A stretch of DNA of 13,226 nt from an uncultured Campylobacteraceae bacterium. GTDB lineage: Bacteria > Campylobacterota > Campylobacteria > Campylobacterales > Arcobacteraceae. Shown here one piece after another: positions 1 through 6,111 of this stretch. Made by a program: the position numbers and the translations under genes. The stretch's first letter is position 1, and each line of letters begins with the position of its first letter. A model generated the notes under the pieces. It searched no databases, was not told where the DNA came from, and saw nothing but the letters and a program-made list of their open reading frames with translations. The DNA lies in NCBI GenBank assembly GCA_913057765.1, contig CAJXPH010000053.1:1-13226 (forward strand). Direction: 5' to 3'.

Positions 1-50
1 GATCTACACTATCCTCTTCGTCGGCAGCGTCAGATGTGTATAAGAGACAG
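1..50 (+). other. Nextera i5 adapter (sequencing artefact)
   Basis: This is not genomic DNA. Bases 1-9 are the end of the Illumina P5 primer, 10-17 read TATCCTCT (an i5 index), 18-31 are the TCGTCGGCAGCGTC linker and 32-50 are the 19-bp Tn5 mosaic end. The genome begins at base 51. The assembly was made from untrimmed reads, so the contig end is an artefact. Confidence 0.99.
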
Positions 51-160
51 GATGTAACTAATTCTAAAATTTCATCTGAACTATCTCCTATTCTTTCTTT
101 TATAAAAATCTTAATATAGTTAATTGCTTTTTCATTATTTTCAAACTTTAATATATTCAC
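51..160 (-). CDS. Partial small protein of unknown function, 3' end cut by adapter
   Basis: I do not recognise this protein. The frame is open from a GTG at 160 down to the adapter junction, giving 36 complete codons beginning MNILKFENNEKAINYIK and rich in Ile, Glu, Asn and Lys. The GTG is supported by a strong AGGAG Shine-Dalgarno (166-170) five bases upstream. Further upstream lies a promoter module (184-224) that closely matches the one in front of the gene at 2401, with a 19-bp direct-repeat box, a -10 element and an ATTCAAATA block. That makes a real, regulated gene likely despite the short visible part. It lies downstream of the histidine kinase in the same direction but has its own promoter. 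No domain, signal peptide or membrane segment is visible. C-terminal length is unknown. Confidence 0.75.
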
Positions 161-190
161 TTTAACTCCTTTGATTTTATTTGTATTTGA

Positions 191-196
191 ATTTTA
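191..196 (-). promoter_or_regulatory. -10 element of the truncated left-end gene
   Basis: The minus strand reads TAAAAT, five of six bases of the sigma-70 -10 consensus, ten bases after the direct-repeat box at 206-224. No -35 consensus is seen; the box covers that position, as at activator-dependent promoters of the PhoB type. The TACTAT at 2366-2371 has the same offset from its box. Confidence 0.55.
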
Positions 197-205
197 AAGA
201 AAAAT

Positions 206-224
206 AGTGTCTTTTTAGTGTGAA
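206..224 (-). promoter_or_regulatory. Predicted response-regulator box, copy 1
   Basis: The minus strand reads TTCACACTAAAAAGACACT. It contains two ACACT half-sites in direct repeat, 11 bp apart, and matches the box at 2338-2356 in 17 of 19 bases. It points at the truncated gene and ends 45 bp before that gene's GTG. Direct half-sites one helical turn apart over the -35 region are typical of OmpR/PhoB-family regulators. The adjacent OmpR-family regulator (1600-2280) is the obvious candidate ligand, which is inference. Confidence 0.65.
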
Positions 225-307
225 TAAATATAATTATTTTTAATTGTTTGTTAGGTATATTAGTTTAAAAACTTTTTTGGGAGAGTAATTATAGATTTGT
301 TAGGTTT

Positions 308-1597
308 TTACTGAAAATTTATCCTAAATTCTACTCCATTATTTATATTTGTTGCTTTTATTGTTGCATACATATTTTTTTCAAGAATCATTTTACTCAT
401 ATAAAGCCCAAGGCCGGTGCCTTTATATCTTTCTTTTGTTGTAAAGTATGGCTCAAATATTTTATTCAGAATATTTTCATTAATTCCTTCAGCATTATCT
501 CTAACTATTAGTTCTTTTTTATCCACAATAATTTCTATTTTTGCATTTTCTATGTTGTTTAAGAAAATTGCATCTTTTGAGTTTTGCAATAAATTTAATA
601 GAACTTGGGCTAGTTCTTTTGGATAAGTGTTTAACTCAAAATCTTTTTTAATATCAAGGATTAACTCAATTTTATTTGATTTTAATGTTGGAGATATAAT
701 AGTTATTGCATTATTAATTGCGTTAGAGACAAGAAAATACTCTTTCTGTTTATCTTTCTTATAGAAGTTTGTGAAATCATCAATTGTATTTGACATATAC
801 TCAAGTTGGTTTTGTGATTCTTCAAGTTTTTCAAATAAGTATTTCTCGTTTTTATAATTATCCATTATGTGCATTTGCATATTCATTATAAAAGATGCCA
901 CTCTGTTTAAAGGTTGTCTCCATTGATGGGAAATATTTGCAAGCATTTCGCCCATTGAAGCAAGTCTTGATTGATGAATTAACATTTTTTCTTTCTCATT
1001 CCTTTCCTTTTGAAATATCTTTGTTTTTGCAAATAATGCAAAAGATAATATTACTGCTTCTAAAATATTTCCTACTTGACTTAAATATTCAAAATGCAAA
1101 ATATCTATTCCAAATATTCTATTTATATCTGTGAGTAATATAATTATATAATTTACACCCCAAGCAATTACGAAATATTTTGCTAATTCAAAACCTTTTT
1201 TATAGACACTATATGCTAACAGTACTATGGCAAGTATCAAAAATGAGAAAGGTGTATATTTGATAATATTTTGATTTCCTGTTATAAATAGAAAAAACAA
1301 AATTGCAGAAAAAATGAAACCAGAATATAGGAATCTTTTTGTTATATTCTTATAATACTTATCTAAATTTAGAAACTCTTTTGTAAATAAGAAAGTGAAT
1401 AGTATGACGGGAACTATGCATAATGCAGTGGGGAAAACTAATATTTTATAGATACTTAAAGCAAAAATAACAAGACTTAAATGCAGGAAGAAATAATAAA
1501 GGTAGGCTTTTTCTTTGTTATATAAATACCACAGTAAATTAAATAAAAGTATTATTGAAAATACACCTAAATAAAAGCCTAAAAATAAATCACTCAT
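308..1597 (-). CDS. 7TM membrane sensor histidine kinase
   Basis: This is the membrane sensor of a two-component system: it autophosphorylates on histidine and passes the phosphate to its response regulator. Seven hydrophobic segments fill the N-terminus (about 5-26, 32-50, 52-72, 89-108, 111-131, 139-157 and 172-190), like the 7TM part of 7TMR-DISM receptors but with no large extracellular domain before it. A short charged linker leads to the dimerisation helix with phospho-acceptor His224 (NISHQWRQPL). The ATPase domain has the N box (N335, N339 in NLLQNSKDA), G1 box DNAEG (367-371) and G2 box GTGLGL (393-398), so all catalytic motifs are intact. The gene starts 2 bp after the response regulator's stop, so the two are almost certainly co-transcribed, regulator first. 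The signal sensed cannot be read from the sequence. Confidence 0.95.
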   Translation of the reverse strand: MSDLFLGFYLGVFSIILLFNLLWYLYNKEKAYLYYFFLHLSLVIFALSIYKILVFPTALCIVPVILFTFLFTKEFLNLDKYYKNITKRFLYSGFIFSAILFFLFITGNQNIIKYTPFSFLILAIVLLAYSVYKKGFELAKYFVIAWGVNYIIILLTDINRIFGIDILHFEYLSQVGNILEAVILSFALFAKTKIFQKERNEKEKMLIHQSRLASMGEMLANISHQWRQPLNRVASFIMNMQMHIMDNYKNEKYLFEKLEESQNQLEYMSNTIDDFTNFYKKDKQKEYFLVSNAINNAITIISPTLKSNKIELILDIKKDFELNTYPKELAQVLLNLLQNSKDAIFLNNIENAKIEIIVDKKELIVRDNAEGINENILNKIFEPYFTTKERYKGTGLGLYMSKMILEKNMYATIKATNINNGVEFRINFQ

Positions 1598-1599
1598 AT

Positions 1600-2280
1600 T
1601 TATTCTTTTTCAATATTTACGTTATATCCAAATCCTGATACGTTGGATATAGCTTCTTTATCTATTTTATTACGCAAGGATTTTACTAAAAGTTTAATTG
1701 CATTTTTTGAACTTGCAAATTCATATACGTTGGATTCAATTGCCTCATATGAAGTTGGAGCAGGGTGATTTTTTATTAATAAATCTAAAAGTGCACGTTC
1801 TGTTTTGGATAAAGATATTAACTCATCATTTTTAATAAGTTCTTTTGTATAAGTATCATAGAAAGTTGTTTTATAAAAGTTTATTTTTGTAATAATACCA
1901 TCTTCTAAGAATTCTTCACAATGACTTAGAGCCTCATTTAGTTTTGGAAGTGATATTGGTTTTACTATATATTTGATTAGATGTAAGTTTACTGCTTCAA
2001 GTAAATATTCTTGACTTGAATATGCAGTAGTAATAATAATTTGTGTTGAAGTTGATTGCTTTCTGATTTTTTTTGCCATACTCAACCCATCTAAATTTGG
2101 CATCTCAATATCTGTAATTATAATATCTGGATTATATTTTTCAAAAAATTCTAACCCTTCTTTTCCATCACAAGCTACAAAAAAGTTTTTACATTTTCTC
2201 TTTAAAAAAGAGCTGATATTTTCTCTTGTAATTTCATCATCTTCTATATATAAAATTGTACTATTTTTTAATTTTTCCAT
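1600..2280 (-). CDS. OmpR-family response regulator
   Basis: This is a DNA-binding response regulator, the likely partner of the kinase encoded 2 bp downstream. The receiver domain (about 7-118) has the acidic pair E13/D14-D15, phospho-acceptor Asp57 (IIITDIEMPNLDG), Thr85 and Lys107 (YIVKP). The C-terminal winged helix (about 132-224) has the OmpR/PhoB pattern LSKTERALLDLLI, a likely recognition helix around 192-206 (KNAIKLLVKSLRNKI) and the terminal SGFGYNV hairpin. Both domains are of normal length. A TATAAT -10 lies at 2310-2315, and an 11-bp-period direct-repeat box at 2338-2356 lies between this promoter and the divergent gene at 2401. Autoregulation plus control of that gene is plausible. 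The Shine-Dalgarno upstream of the ATG is weak. Confidence 0.95.
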   Translation of the reverse strand: MEKLKNSTILYIEDDEITRENISSFLKRKCKNFFVACDGKEGLEFFEKYNPDIIITDIEMPNLDGLSMAKKIRKQSTSTQIIITTAYSSQEYLLEAVNLHLIKYIVKPISLPKLNEALSHCEEFLEDGIITKINFYKTTFYDTYTKELIKNDELISLSKTERALLDLLIKNHPAPTSYEAIESNVYEFASSKNAIKLLVKSLRNKIDKEAISNVSGFGYNVNIEKE

Positions 2281-2309
2281 GTTTTTTAACTTTTCGTTTG
2301 ATTTAAAAT

Positions 2310-2315
2310 ATTATA
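2310..2315 (-). promoter_or_regulatory. -10 element of the response regulator/kinase operon
   Basis: The minus strand reads TATAAT, a perfect sigma-70 -10 hexamer, 29 bp before the regulator ATG at 2280. The expected transcript leader is about 20-25 nt. No -35 consensus is visible. The direct-repeat box begins 22 bp upstream, so a bound regulator could contact polymerase here too. Confidence 0.55.
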
Positions 2316-2337
2316 TCTTATCTTTTTTAAGAAAATA

Positions 2338-2356
2338 TTCACACTGAAGAGACACT
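2338..2356 (+). promoter_or_regulatory. Predicted response-regulator box, copy 2
   Basis: The plus strand reads TTCACACTGAAGAGACACT, with ACACT half-sites at 2341-2345 and 2352-2356, exactly 11 bp apart. It differs from the copy at 206-224 only at box positions 9 and 12. It ends 44 bp before the ATG at 2401 and lies between two divergent promoters, so it could serve both the 115-residue gene and the regulator/kinase operon. That the neighbouring OmpR-family protein binds here is inference. Confidence 0.65.
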
Positions 2357-2365
2357 TTTAAGTTT

Positions 2366-2371
2366 TACTAT
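2366..2371 (+). promoter_or_regulatory. -10 element of the 115-residue gene
   Basis: TACTAT lies ten bases after the box at 2338-2356 and is followed by ATTCAAATA (2370-2378). The left-end module has both elements at the same offsets. The -35 position lies inside the box, which suggests an activator-dependent promoter. Confidence 0.5.
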
Positions 2372-2400
2372 TCAAATATAAAAAAACTAAGGAGTTAATC

Positions 2401-2748
2401 ATGAATATAACATCAGCTCAAGGAAGTAATTTTAATCTAAATTATTTAAATAAGAATGAAAAACAAAAAGAAAGTATTAATAGAGAAATTCAACCAGAAA
2501 TAGAAAAGGAGAGAATAGATTATAGAAAATTATCAAATGAAGAATCGAAAAATTTATATCTAGCTTATCAAACTAGTAATTTAATGAAAAGTAAAATAGA
2601 GATTCTTATGGATTCAGAGGAAAATAATCTAACTTATAAGGATATTCGAGATGTTAATAAATCTCAAAATAGAATAGATATCGTTGAATCTTACAATAAA
2701 CAAGTTAATATCCAAAAAAGTGATTCTCAATACGAAATGTGGGCATAA
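2401..2748 (+). CDS. Hypothetical protein, 115 aa, hydrophilic
   Basis: I do not recognise this protein. It is highly charged and polar (Asn, Lys, Glu, Ser, Gln), with no cysteine, no signal peptide and no membrane segment, so it is probably cytosolic. The middle (about 40-85) looks helical. The ATG at 2401 is well supported by AAGGAG at 2389-2394, six bases upstream. It is transcribed divergently from the regulator/kinase operon and carries a promoter module nearly identical in layout to that of the truncated gene at the left end. It is therefore a likely output of the two-component system. It stands alone, since the next gene (rpe) has its own promoter after 182 bp. A link to motility or the cell envelope would be a guess. 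Confidence 0.75.
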   Translation: MNITSAQGSNFNLNYLNKNEKQKESINREIQPEIEKERIDYRKLSNEESKNLYLAYQTSNLMKSKIEILMDSEENNLTYKDIRDVNKSQNRIDIVESYNKQVNIQKSDSQYEMWA

Positions 2749-2895
2749 AAGAAAAAGTCATATATCAGTAAGTGTGTTTATTAGTACATTTTTTTTGAAT
2801 GGTATAAGTTTTATTACAATATAACACAGCTTTTAAAATATAATATATTTTTAATTTTTCGACATTATTTTCAACTTTGCTTATATAAAAGATGG

Positions 2896-2901
2896 TATAA
2901 T
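2896..2901 (+). promoter_or_regulatory. -10 element of the rpe operon
   Basis: A perfect TATAAT preceded by TGG (an extended -10) lies 29 bp before the rpe ATG, in the 182-bp gap after the 115-residue gene. The upstream DNA is T-rich without a -35 consensus, as is usual for Campylobacterota sigma-70 promoters. The rest of the gap shows no further recognisable element. Confidence 0.6.
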
Positions 2902-2930
2902 CGCGAATATATTATAAAAAAGGTTTTTTA

Positions 2931-3572
2931 ATGCTCGTAGCACCTTCGATTTTATCAGCAGATTTTGGTAATCTTACTCAAGAAATTAAAGCAATCTGTG
3001 ATGGTGGATGTGATTTAGTTCACGTTGATGTAATGGATGGACACTTTGTTCCAAATATGACAATTGGTCCTGTAGTTGTAAGTCCAGTTGCAAAAGCTGC
3101 AACAAAACCACTTGATGTACATTTAATGGTAGAAGATAATAATTTCTTTATTGATTTATTTGCGCCTTTAAAACCTGAGTACATTTCTTTTCATATAGAG
3201 AGTGAAAAACACCCACATAGAGTTATTCAGAAGTTAAGAAGCTTAGGGATTAAACCTGCGATTGTTTTAAATCCTCATTCAACACCTGAATCTATTGAGT
3301 ATTTACTTGAAGATTTAGATATGGTTTTATTAATGTCAGTAAATCCAGGTTTTGGCGGACAAAAGTTCATTACAAGTGTTGTTGAAAAAGCTAAAAAATT
3401 AAAAGAATTAATTAATAAAAGAAACCCAAACTGTCTTATAGAAGTTGATGGTGGAGTTAATAATAAAAATATCCATGAACTAAAAGATGCTGGAGTTGAT
3501 GTTGTTGTCGCTGGTTCTTACGTATTTGGAAATGAGAATTATGGTGAAGCAATAAAGAGTTTACAGGTTTAA
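2931..3572 (+). CDS. rpe: Ribulose-phosphate 3-epimerase
   Basis: It interconverts D-ribulose 5-phosphate and D-xylulose 5-phosphate in the cytosolic pentose phosphate pathway. The 213-residue (beta/alpha)8 barrel is of normal length. The signatures are intact: N-terminal APSILSADF, metal and catalytic residues H31 and D33 in HVDVMDGHFVPN, H64 in DVHLMVE, the phosphate-binding NPGFGGQKF (138-146), and the second catalytic acid D173 in EVDGGV. The ATG follows an AAAAAAGG ribosome binding site. It is first in an operon with trpF (1 bp gap), an exonuclease and an HD hydrolase. The pairing with trpF brings together two phospho-sugar barrel enzymes of different pathways. Confidence 0.97.
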   Translation: MLVAPSILSADFGNLTQEIKAICDGGCDLVHVDVMDGHFVPNMTIGPVVVSPVAKAATKPLDVHLMVEDNNFFIDLFAPLKPEYISFHIESEKHPHRVIQKLRSLGIKPAIVLNPHSTPESIEYLLEDLDMVLLMSVNPGFGGQKFITSVVEKAKKLKELINKRNPNCLIEVDGGVNNKNIHELKDAGVDVVVAGSYVFGNENYGEAIKSLQV

Positions 3573-3573
3573 A

Positions 3574-4164
3574 ATGAAAGTAAAAATTTGTGGTATTACT
3601 AACCTTGAAGATGCATTAGATGCAATAAATGCGGGGGCAGATGCATTAGGTTTTGTTTTTTATGAAAAGAGTCCAAGATATATTGAGCCTTTCAAAGCTC
3701 GTGAAATAGTAAAAGCTCTTCCTCCTTTTATCCAAACAGTAGGGCTTTTTGTAAATGAAAATAGTTCTTTTATAAATCAAGTTTGTACAAATGCAAAAAT
3801 GCAATTAGCACAGATAATTGATGATGACAACTATACTGATTTTGTGAGTTTAAACTACAAGTACATAAATGTAGTTAGAGCTAAATCTGAAAGAGATATT
3901 GTGGAAAACCAAGACAATTATGTTCTAGTGGATGCTTTTGTTGAGTCTTTTGGTGGAGAAGGTAAACGAGTAGCTCTTGAATGGTTTAAGCATGTAGATT
4001 GTTCAAAGATTGTTATTGCAGGTGGTTTAACTGAAAATAATTTAGAAGAATTAAAAGGTTTTAATTTTTATGGTGTTGATGTAAGTTCTGGAGTTGAAGC
4101 ATCAAAGGGAAAAAAAGACAAACAAAAAATGATAAATTTTGTAAAAGCAGTTAATGAAATCTAA
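3574..4164 (+). CDS. trpF: Phosphoribosylanthranilate isomerase
   Basis: It carries out the third step of tryptophan synthesis after anthranilate, an Amadori rearrangement giving CdRP, the substrate of TrpC. The visible (beta/alpha)8 landmarks are the catalytic cysteine C6 in KICGIT, GADALGFVFY.KSPRYI, the catalytic aspartate D120 in VLVDAF, the glycine turn GGEGKR (127-132), and the C-terminal phosphate site IAGGLT and GVDVSSGVE. At 196 residues it is of usual size. One deviation is at 77-81: the family's common QLHG loop reads QLAQ. The gene follows rpe by 1 bp and its last 11 bp overlap the exonuclease start. trpC is about 8 kb away in another operon, so the trp pathway is not clustered here. 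Confidence 0.94.
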   Translation: MKVKICGITNLEDALDAINAGADALGFVFYEKSPRYIEPFKAREIVKALPPFIQTVGLFVNENSSFINQVCTNAKMQLAQIIDDDNYTDFVSLNYKYINVVRAKSERDIVENQDNYVLVDAFVESFGGEGKRVALEWFKHVDCSKIVIAGGLTENNLEELKGFNFYGVDVSSGVEASKGKKDKQKMINFVKAVNEI

Positions 4165-4975
4165 AAATCAAAAAAGTCATTTTATTAAATTGATTGAAAA
4201 ACTTAAAAAAGAACCTATTGAATTAGATGTCTTTTTAGAAGAGCTAAAAAATAATCAAGATAGATTTTTTGATAATCCAGATTTAGAATTTGAGTTATTA
4301 CTTTCAAATGGACTTCCTTTGGACATTTATAATGACAAAGTTGTTTTAAAAACATCAAAAACAATTATAGAAGAACAGACTTTTTGTATAGTTGACATTG
4401 AAACAAATGGTGGTCATGTAAACAAAGGTCATCAGATAATTGAAATTGGAGCAGTTAAGTATAAAGGTGGTCAAGTTATCGATAAATATGAATCTTTAGT
4501 ATATGCCAAACACATTCCTGAGTATATTCAAGAAGTAACTAATATCAAACCTAAAATGTTAGAAGATGCACCAATTTTAAAAACAGTTCTTGAAGAGTTT
4601 AAATTATTCTTAGAAGACGATGTATTCGTCGCTCATGATATAAAATTTGATTACAATTTTATATCTAATTCTTTAGAAAAATATGATTTAGGTAGATTAG
4701 AAAATAGGAAACTTTGTACTATTGACTTATCTAGACGTACTATAAAAGCAGAACGTTATGGATTAGGATTTTTAAAAGAATCCTTAAATATAGATATCGA
4801 CAATCATCATAGAGCATATAGTGATGCTTTAAGCACAACATATATATTAGAAATGGCATTTAAAAATTTAAATGAAAAAGTTAAAACAGTAGAAGATTTA
4901 ATACACTTTTCAAAAAGTGCTCAACCTCTTATGCCAAAAATAAAGCCAAATCATAAAAAAGTAGAAGGAAAATAA
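4154..4975 (+). CDS. DnaQ-like DEDDh 3'-5' exonuclease
   Basis: This is a 3'-5' exonuclease of the DnaQ superfamily, of the kind often annotated as DNA polymerase III epsilon-like. The motifs are complete: ExoI D81/E83 (FCIVDIETNG), ExoII D166 in AHDIKFDYNFI, and ExoIII with H219 and D224 in HHRAYSDA, the DEDDh arrangement. About 75 residues of charged, helical sequence precede the nuclease domain and a basic tail follows it (PKIKPNHKKVEGK). It has no polymerase or GIY-YIG domain. The ATG at 4154 overlaps the end of trpF by 11 bp, and the stop shares one base with the next start, so translation is probably coupled. A role in proofreading, repair or RNA trimming cannot be told apart from the sequence. 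Confidence 0.9.
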   Translation: MKSKNQKSHFIKLIEKLKKEPIELDVFLEELKNNQDRFFDNPDLEFELLLSNGLPLDIYNDKVVLKTSKTIIEEQTFCIVDIETNGGHVNKGHQIIEIGAVKYKGGQVIDKYESLVYAKHIPEYIQEVTNIKPKMLEDAPILKTVLEEFKLFLEDDVFVAHDIKFDYNFISNSLEKYDLGRLENRKLCTIDLSRRTIKAERYGLGFLKESLNIDIDNHHRAYSDALSTTYILEMAFKNLNEKVKTVEDLIHFSKSAQPLMPKIKPNHKKVEGK

Positions 4976-5517
4976 TGTTTTCACAAGATAAATATTTAAA
5001 AGCATTAAATTTTGCAGCAGTTGCACATAAAGAACAAAAAACTCCTAAAGGACTGCCATATATAACACATATTACATGTGTAGCAATGGAAGTAATACAT
5101 GCATGTGAAGAAAGTAAAATGGAACTAGAACTTGCTGATAAGGCTATTAGTTGTGCTTTATTACATGATGTTATTGAGGATACTGAATTTACATATGATG
5201 ATATCTTTAATGAATTTGGATTAGAAGTAGCAGAGGGGGTAGACGCTCTTACTAAAGATAAAAATCTAGAAACAAAACAATTACAAATGCAAGATAGTAT
5301 AGAAAAACTACTTGGACAACCATATGAAGTTCAAATGGTAAAGCTTGCAGATAGAATAACAAACTTAACCCCACCTCCTGAATCTTGGGATGCTCAAAAA
5401 ATATTTAATTATCACAAAGAAGCCAAATTTATAATGTCTTGTTTGAAAAATTCAAATGCATATTTATCTAAAAGATTAGAATCTAAGATCAATGAATATA
5501 GAGTTTATATAAAATAA
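4975..5517 (+). CDS. MESH1-like HD-domain hydrolase (predicted small alarmone hydrolase)
   Basis: It is predicted to be a Mn2+-dependent hydrolase of the RelA/SpoT HD type, which removes pyrophosphate from (p)ppGpp. The 180 residues form a single HD domain like metazoan MESH1, with no synthetase, TGS or ACT domain. The metal ligands H32 (PYITH), H64/D65 (ALLHDVIEDT) and D126 (VKLADRITNL) are present, as are the catalytic pair E68/D69 and N130. The C-terminal helices (ESWDAQKIFNYHKEAKFI) also resemble MESH1. The arginine usual before the first motif is replaced by lysine in QKTPKG. It is the last gene of the rpe operon, and its ATG overlaps the exonuclease stop (TAATG). The true substrate could be (p)ppGpp, NADPH (as shown for human MESH1) or another nucleotide. 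Confidence 0.85.
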   Translation: MFSQDKYLKALNFAAVAHKEQKTPKGLPYITHITCVAMEVIHACEESKMELELADKAISCALLHDVIEDTEFTYDDIFNEFGLEVAEGVDALTKDKNLETKQLQMQDSIEKLLGQPYEVQMVKLADRITNLTPPPESWDAQKIFNYHKEAKFIMSCLKNSNAYLSKRLESKINEYRVYIK

Positions 5518-5525
5518 ATATAGTT

Positions 5526-6008
5526 TCAAATCATTTTTAAGAGCAGATTTTTTAATAAATTCTGCTCTTCTTTATTAAGTTTTGAAAAATATTCATCTTC
5601 AAACTCAACAATTCTTTTTAATGAATTTGCAGTTATATCTTTTCCTTTATTTGTAAGTTGTACTAATTTACTTCTTTTGTCATATTTATTATCAATTCTT
5701 TTTATAAAATTTTTTGACTCAAGTTTTTTTAGAATTTTTGTCATTCCTCCTGAGGAGAAAAACATTACTTCATAAAGTTCTGTTGGAGTCATAGTAAAAC
5801 TTCCCTCGGTCATATAAAACAATGCTGCTAAAATATCTAATTCACTTTGATTTAAAGAAAAATCTTCCTTTAGTAAATTGTCTCCTTTTTCATATAACTC
5901 TTTGTGAAGTAGAAAAAAAGGAATTGATAATTGCATTGTATTTTTATAAACTTCAGGACTAAATTTTTTTACATTGCCAATGTTTGTTTCAAATTGTTTT
6001 ATATTCAT
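5526..6008 (-). CDS. MarR-family transcriptional regulator
   Basis: It is a dimeric winged-helix regulator of 160 residues, normal for the family. An N-terminal helix (about 17-45) is followed by the winged helix (about 52-120): LNQSELDILAALFYM, the likely recognition helix SGGMTKILKKLESKNF (86-101), and the wing with the family's D-x-R signature (D110, R112 in YDKRSKLVQLTNKG). The C-terminal helices would form the dimer interface. It is transcribed divergently from an SMR exporter, and two near-identical 19-bp palindromes lie between them. It probably represses that exporter and itself until a ligand binds, which is inference. There is no clear Shine-Dalgarno before its ATG, so its translation may be weak. 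The 3' end contains a hairpin that may end the convergent rpe operon. Confidence 0.92.
   Translation of the reverse strand: MNIKQFETNIGNVKKFSPEVYKNTMQLSIPFFLLHKELYEKGDNLLKEDFSLNQSELDILAALFYMTEGSFTMTPTELYEVMFFSSGGMTKILKKLESKNFIKRIDNKYDKRSKLVQLTNKGKDITANSLKRIVEFEDEYFSKLNKEEQNLLKNLLLKMI
5539..5569 (+). terminator. Possible terminator hairpin of the rpe operon, inside the marR 3' end
   Basis: A perfect 9-bp stem (AAGAGCAGA at 5539-5547, TCTGCTCTT at 5561-5569) has a 13-nt AT-rich loop. On the plus strand it begins 21 bp after the HD hydrolase stop and is followed by CTTTATT, a poor U-tract. It lies within the coding sequence for the last helix of the convergent MarR gene. It could be a weak intrinsic terminator or chance. 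Confidence 0.35.
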
Positions 6009-6038
6009 AAAATTATCATATCATATTATGAGTTAAAG

Positions 6039-6057
6039 TATCTTGCTTGGAAAGATA
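6039..6057. promoter_or_regulatory. Predicted MarR operator 1
   Basis: TATCTTGCTTGGAAAGATA is a 19-bp palindrome with 7-bp arms, a 5-bp centre and one arm mismatch. It lies between the divergent marR and SMR exporter genes and overlaps the first bases of the exporter's TATAAT (6056-6061), where a bound dimer would block polymerase. Size and symmetry fit MarR-family operators. The second copy at 6077-6095, read on the other strand, differs at one base. Confidence 0.7.
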
Positions 6058-6061
6058 TAAT
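6056..6061 (+). promoter_or_regulatory. -10 element of the SMR exporter gene
   Basis: TATAAT overlaps the right edge of operator 1. The predicted transcript start, near 6068, lies between the two operators, giving a leader of about 45 nt. That is too short for a guanidine riboswitch with expression platform, and I see no such structure. No good -35 is visible. Confidence 0.5.
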
Positions 6062-6076
6062 TAAGTTAGACTATGT

Positions 6077-6095
6077 TATCTTTCCAAGAAAGATA
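6077..6095. promoter_or_regulatory. Predicted MarR operator 2
   Basis: TATCTTTCCAAGAAAGATA has two perfect 7-bp arms around a 5-bp centre. It lies downstream of the predicted exporter transcript start and 16 bp before its ATG. Its reverse complement matches operator 1 in 18 of 19 positions. The two centres are 38 bp apart. Confidence 0.7.
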
Positions 6096-6111
6096 AATAA
6101 AAGGATATTTT

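Noticed and set aside
1..50. Tn5 mosaic ends at both extremities as evidence of a transposon
   Set aside because: They are joined to Illumina index and linker sequence, so they come from library preparation, not from a mobile element in the genome.
247..305. TTTGTTAGGT direct repeat at 247-256 and 296-305
   Set aside because: Two 10-bp copies in AT-rich DNA with no symmetry, no link to a promoter and no third copy seen; probably chance.
417..626. Plus-strand frame of 69 codons opposite the histidine kinase
   Set aside because: It is a shadow of the kinase ATPase-domain coding strand, with no ribosome site and no recognisable protein. The same holds for the frame at 895-1134.
2749..2800. Possible terminator after the 115-residue gene (T-run at 2789-2796)
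   Set aside because: I could not find a convincing stem before the T-run.
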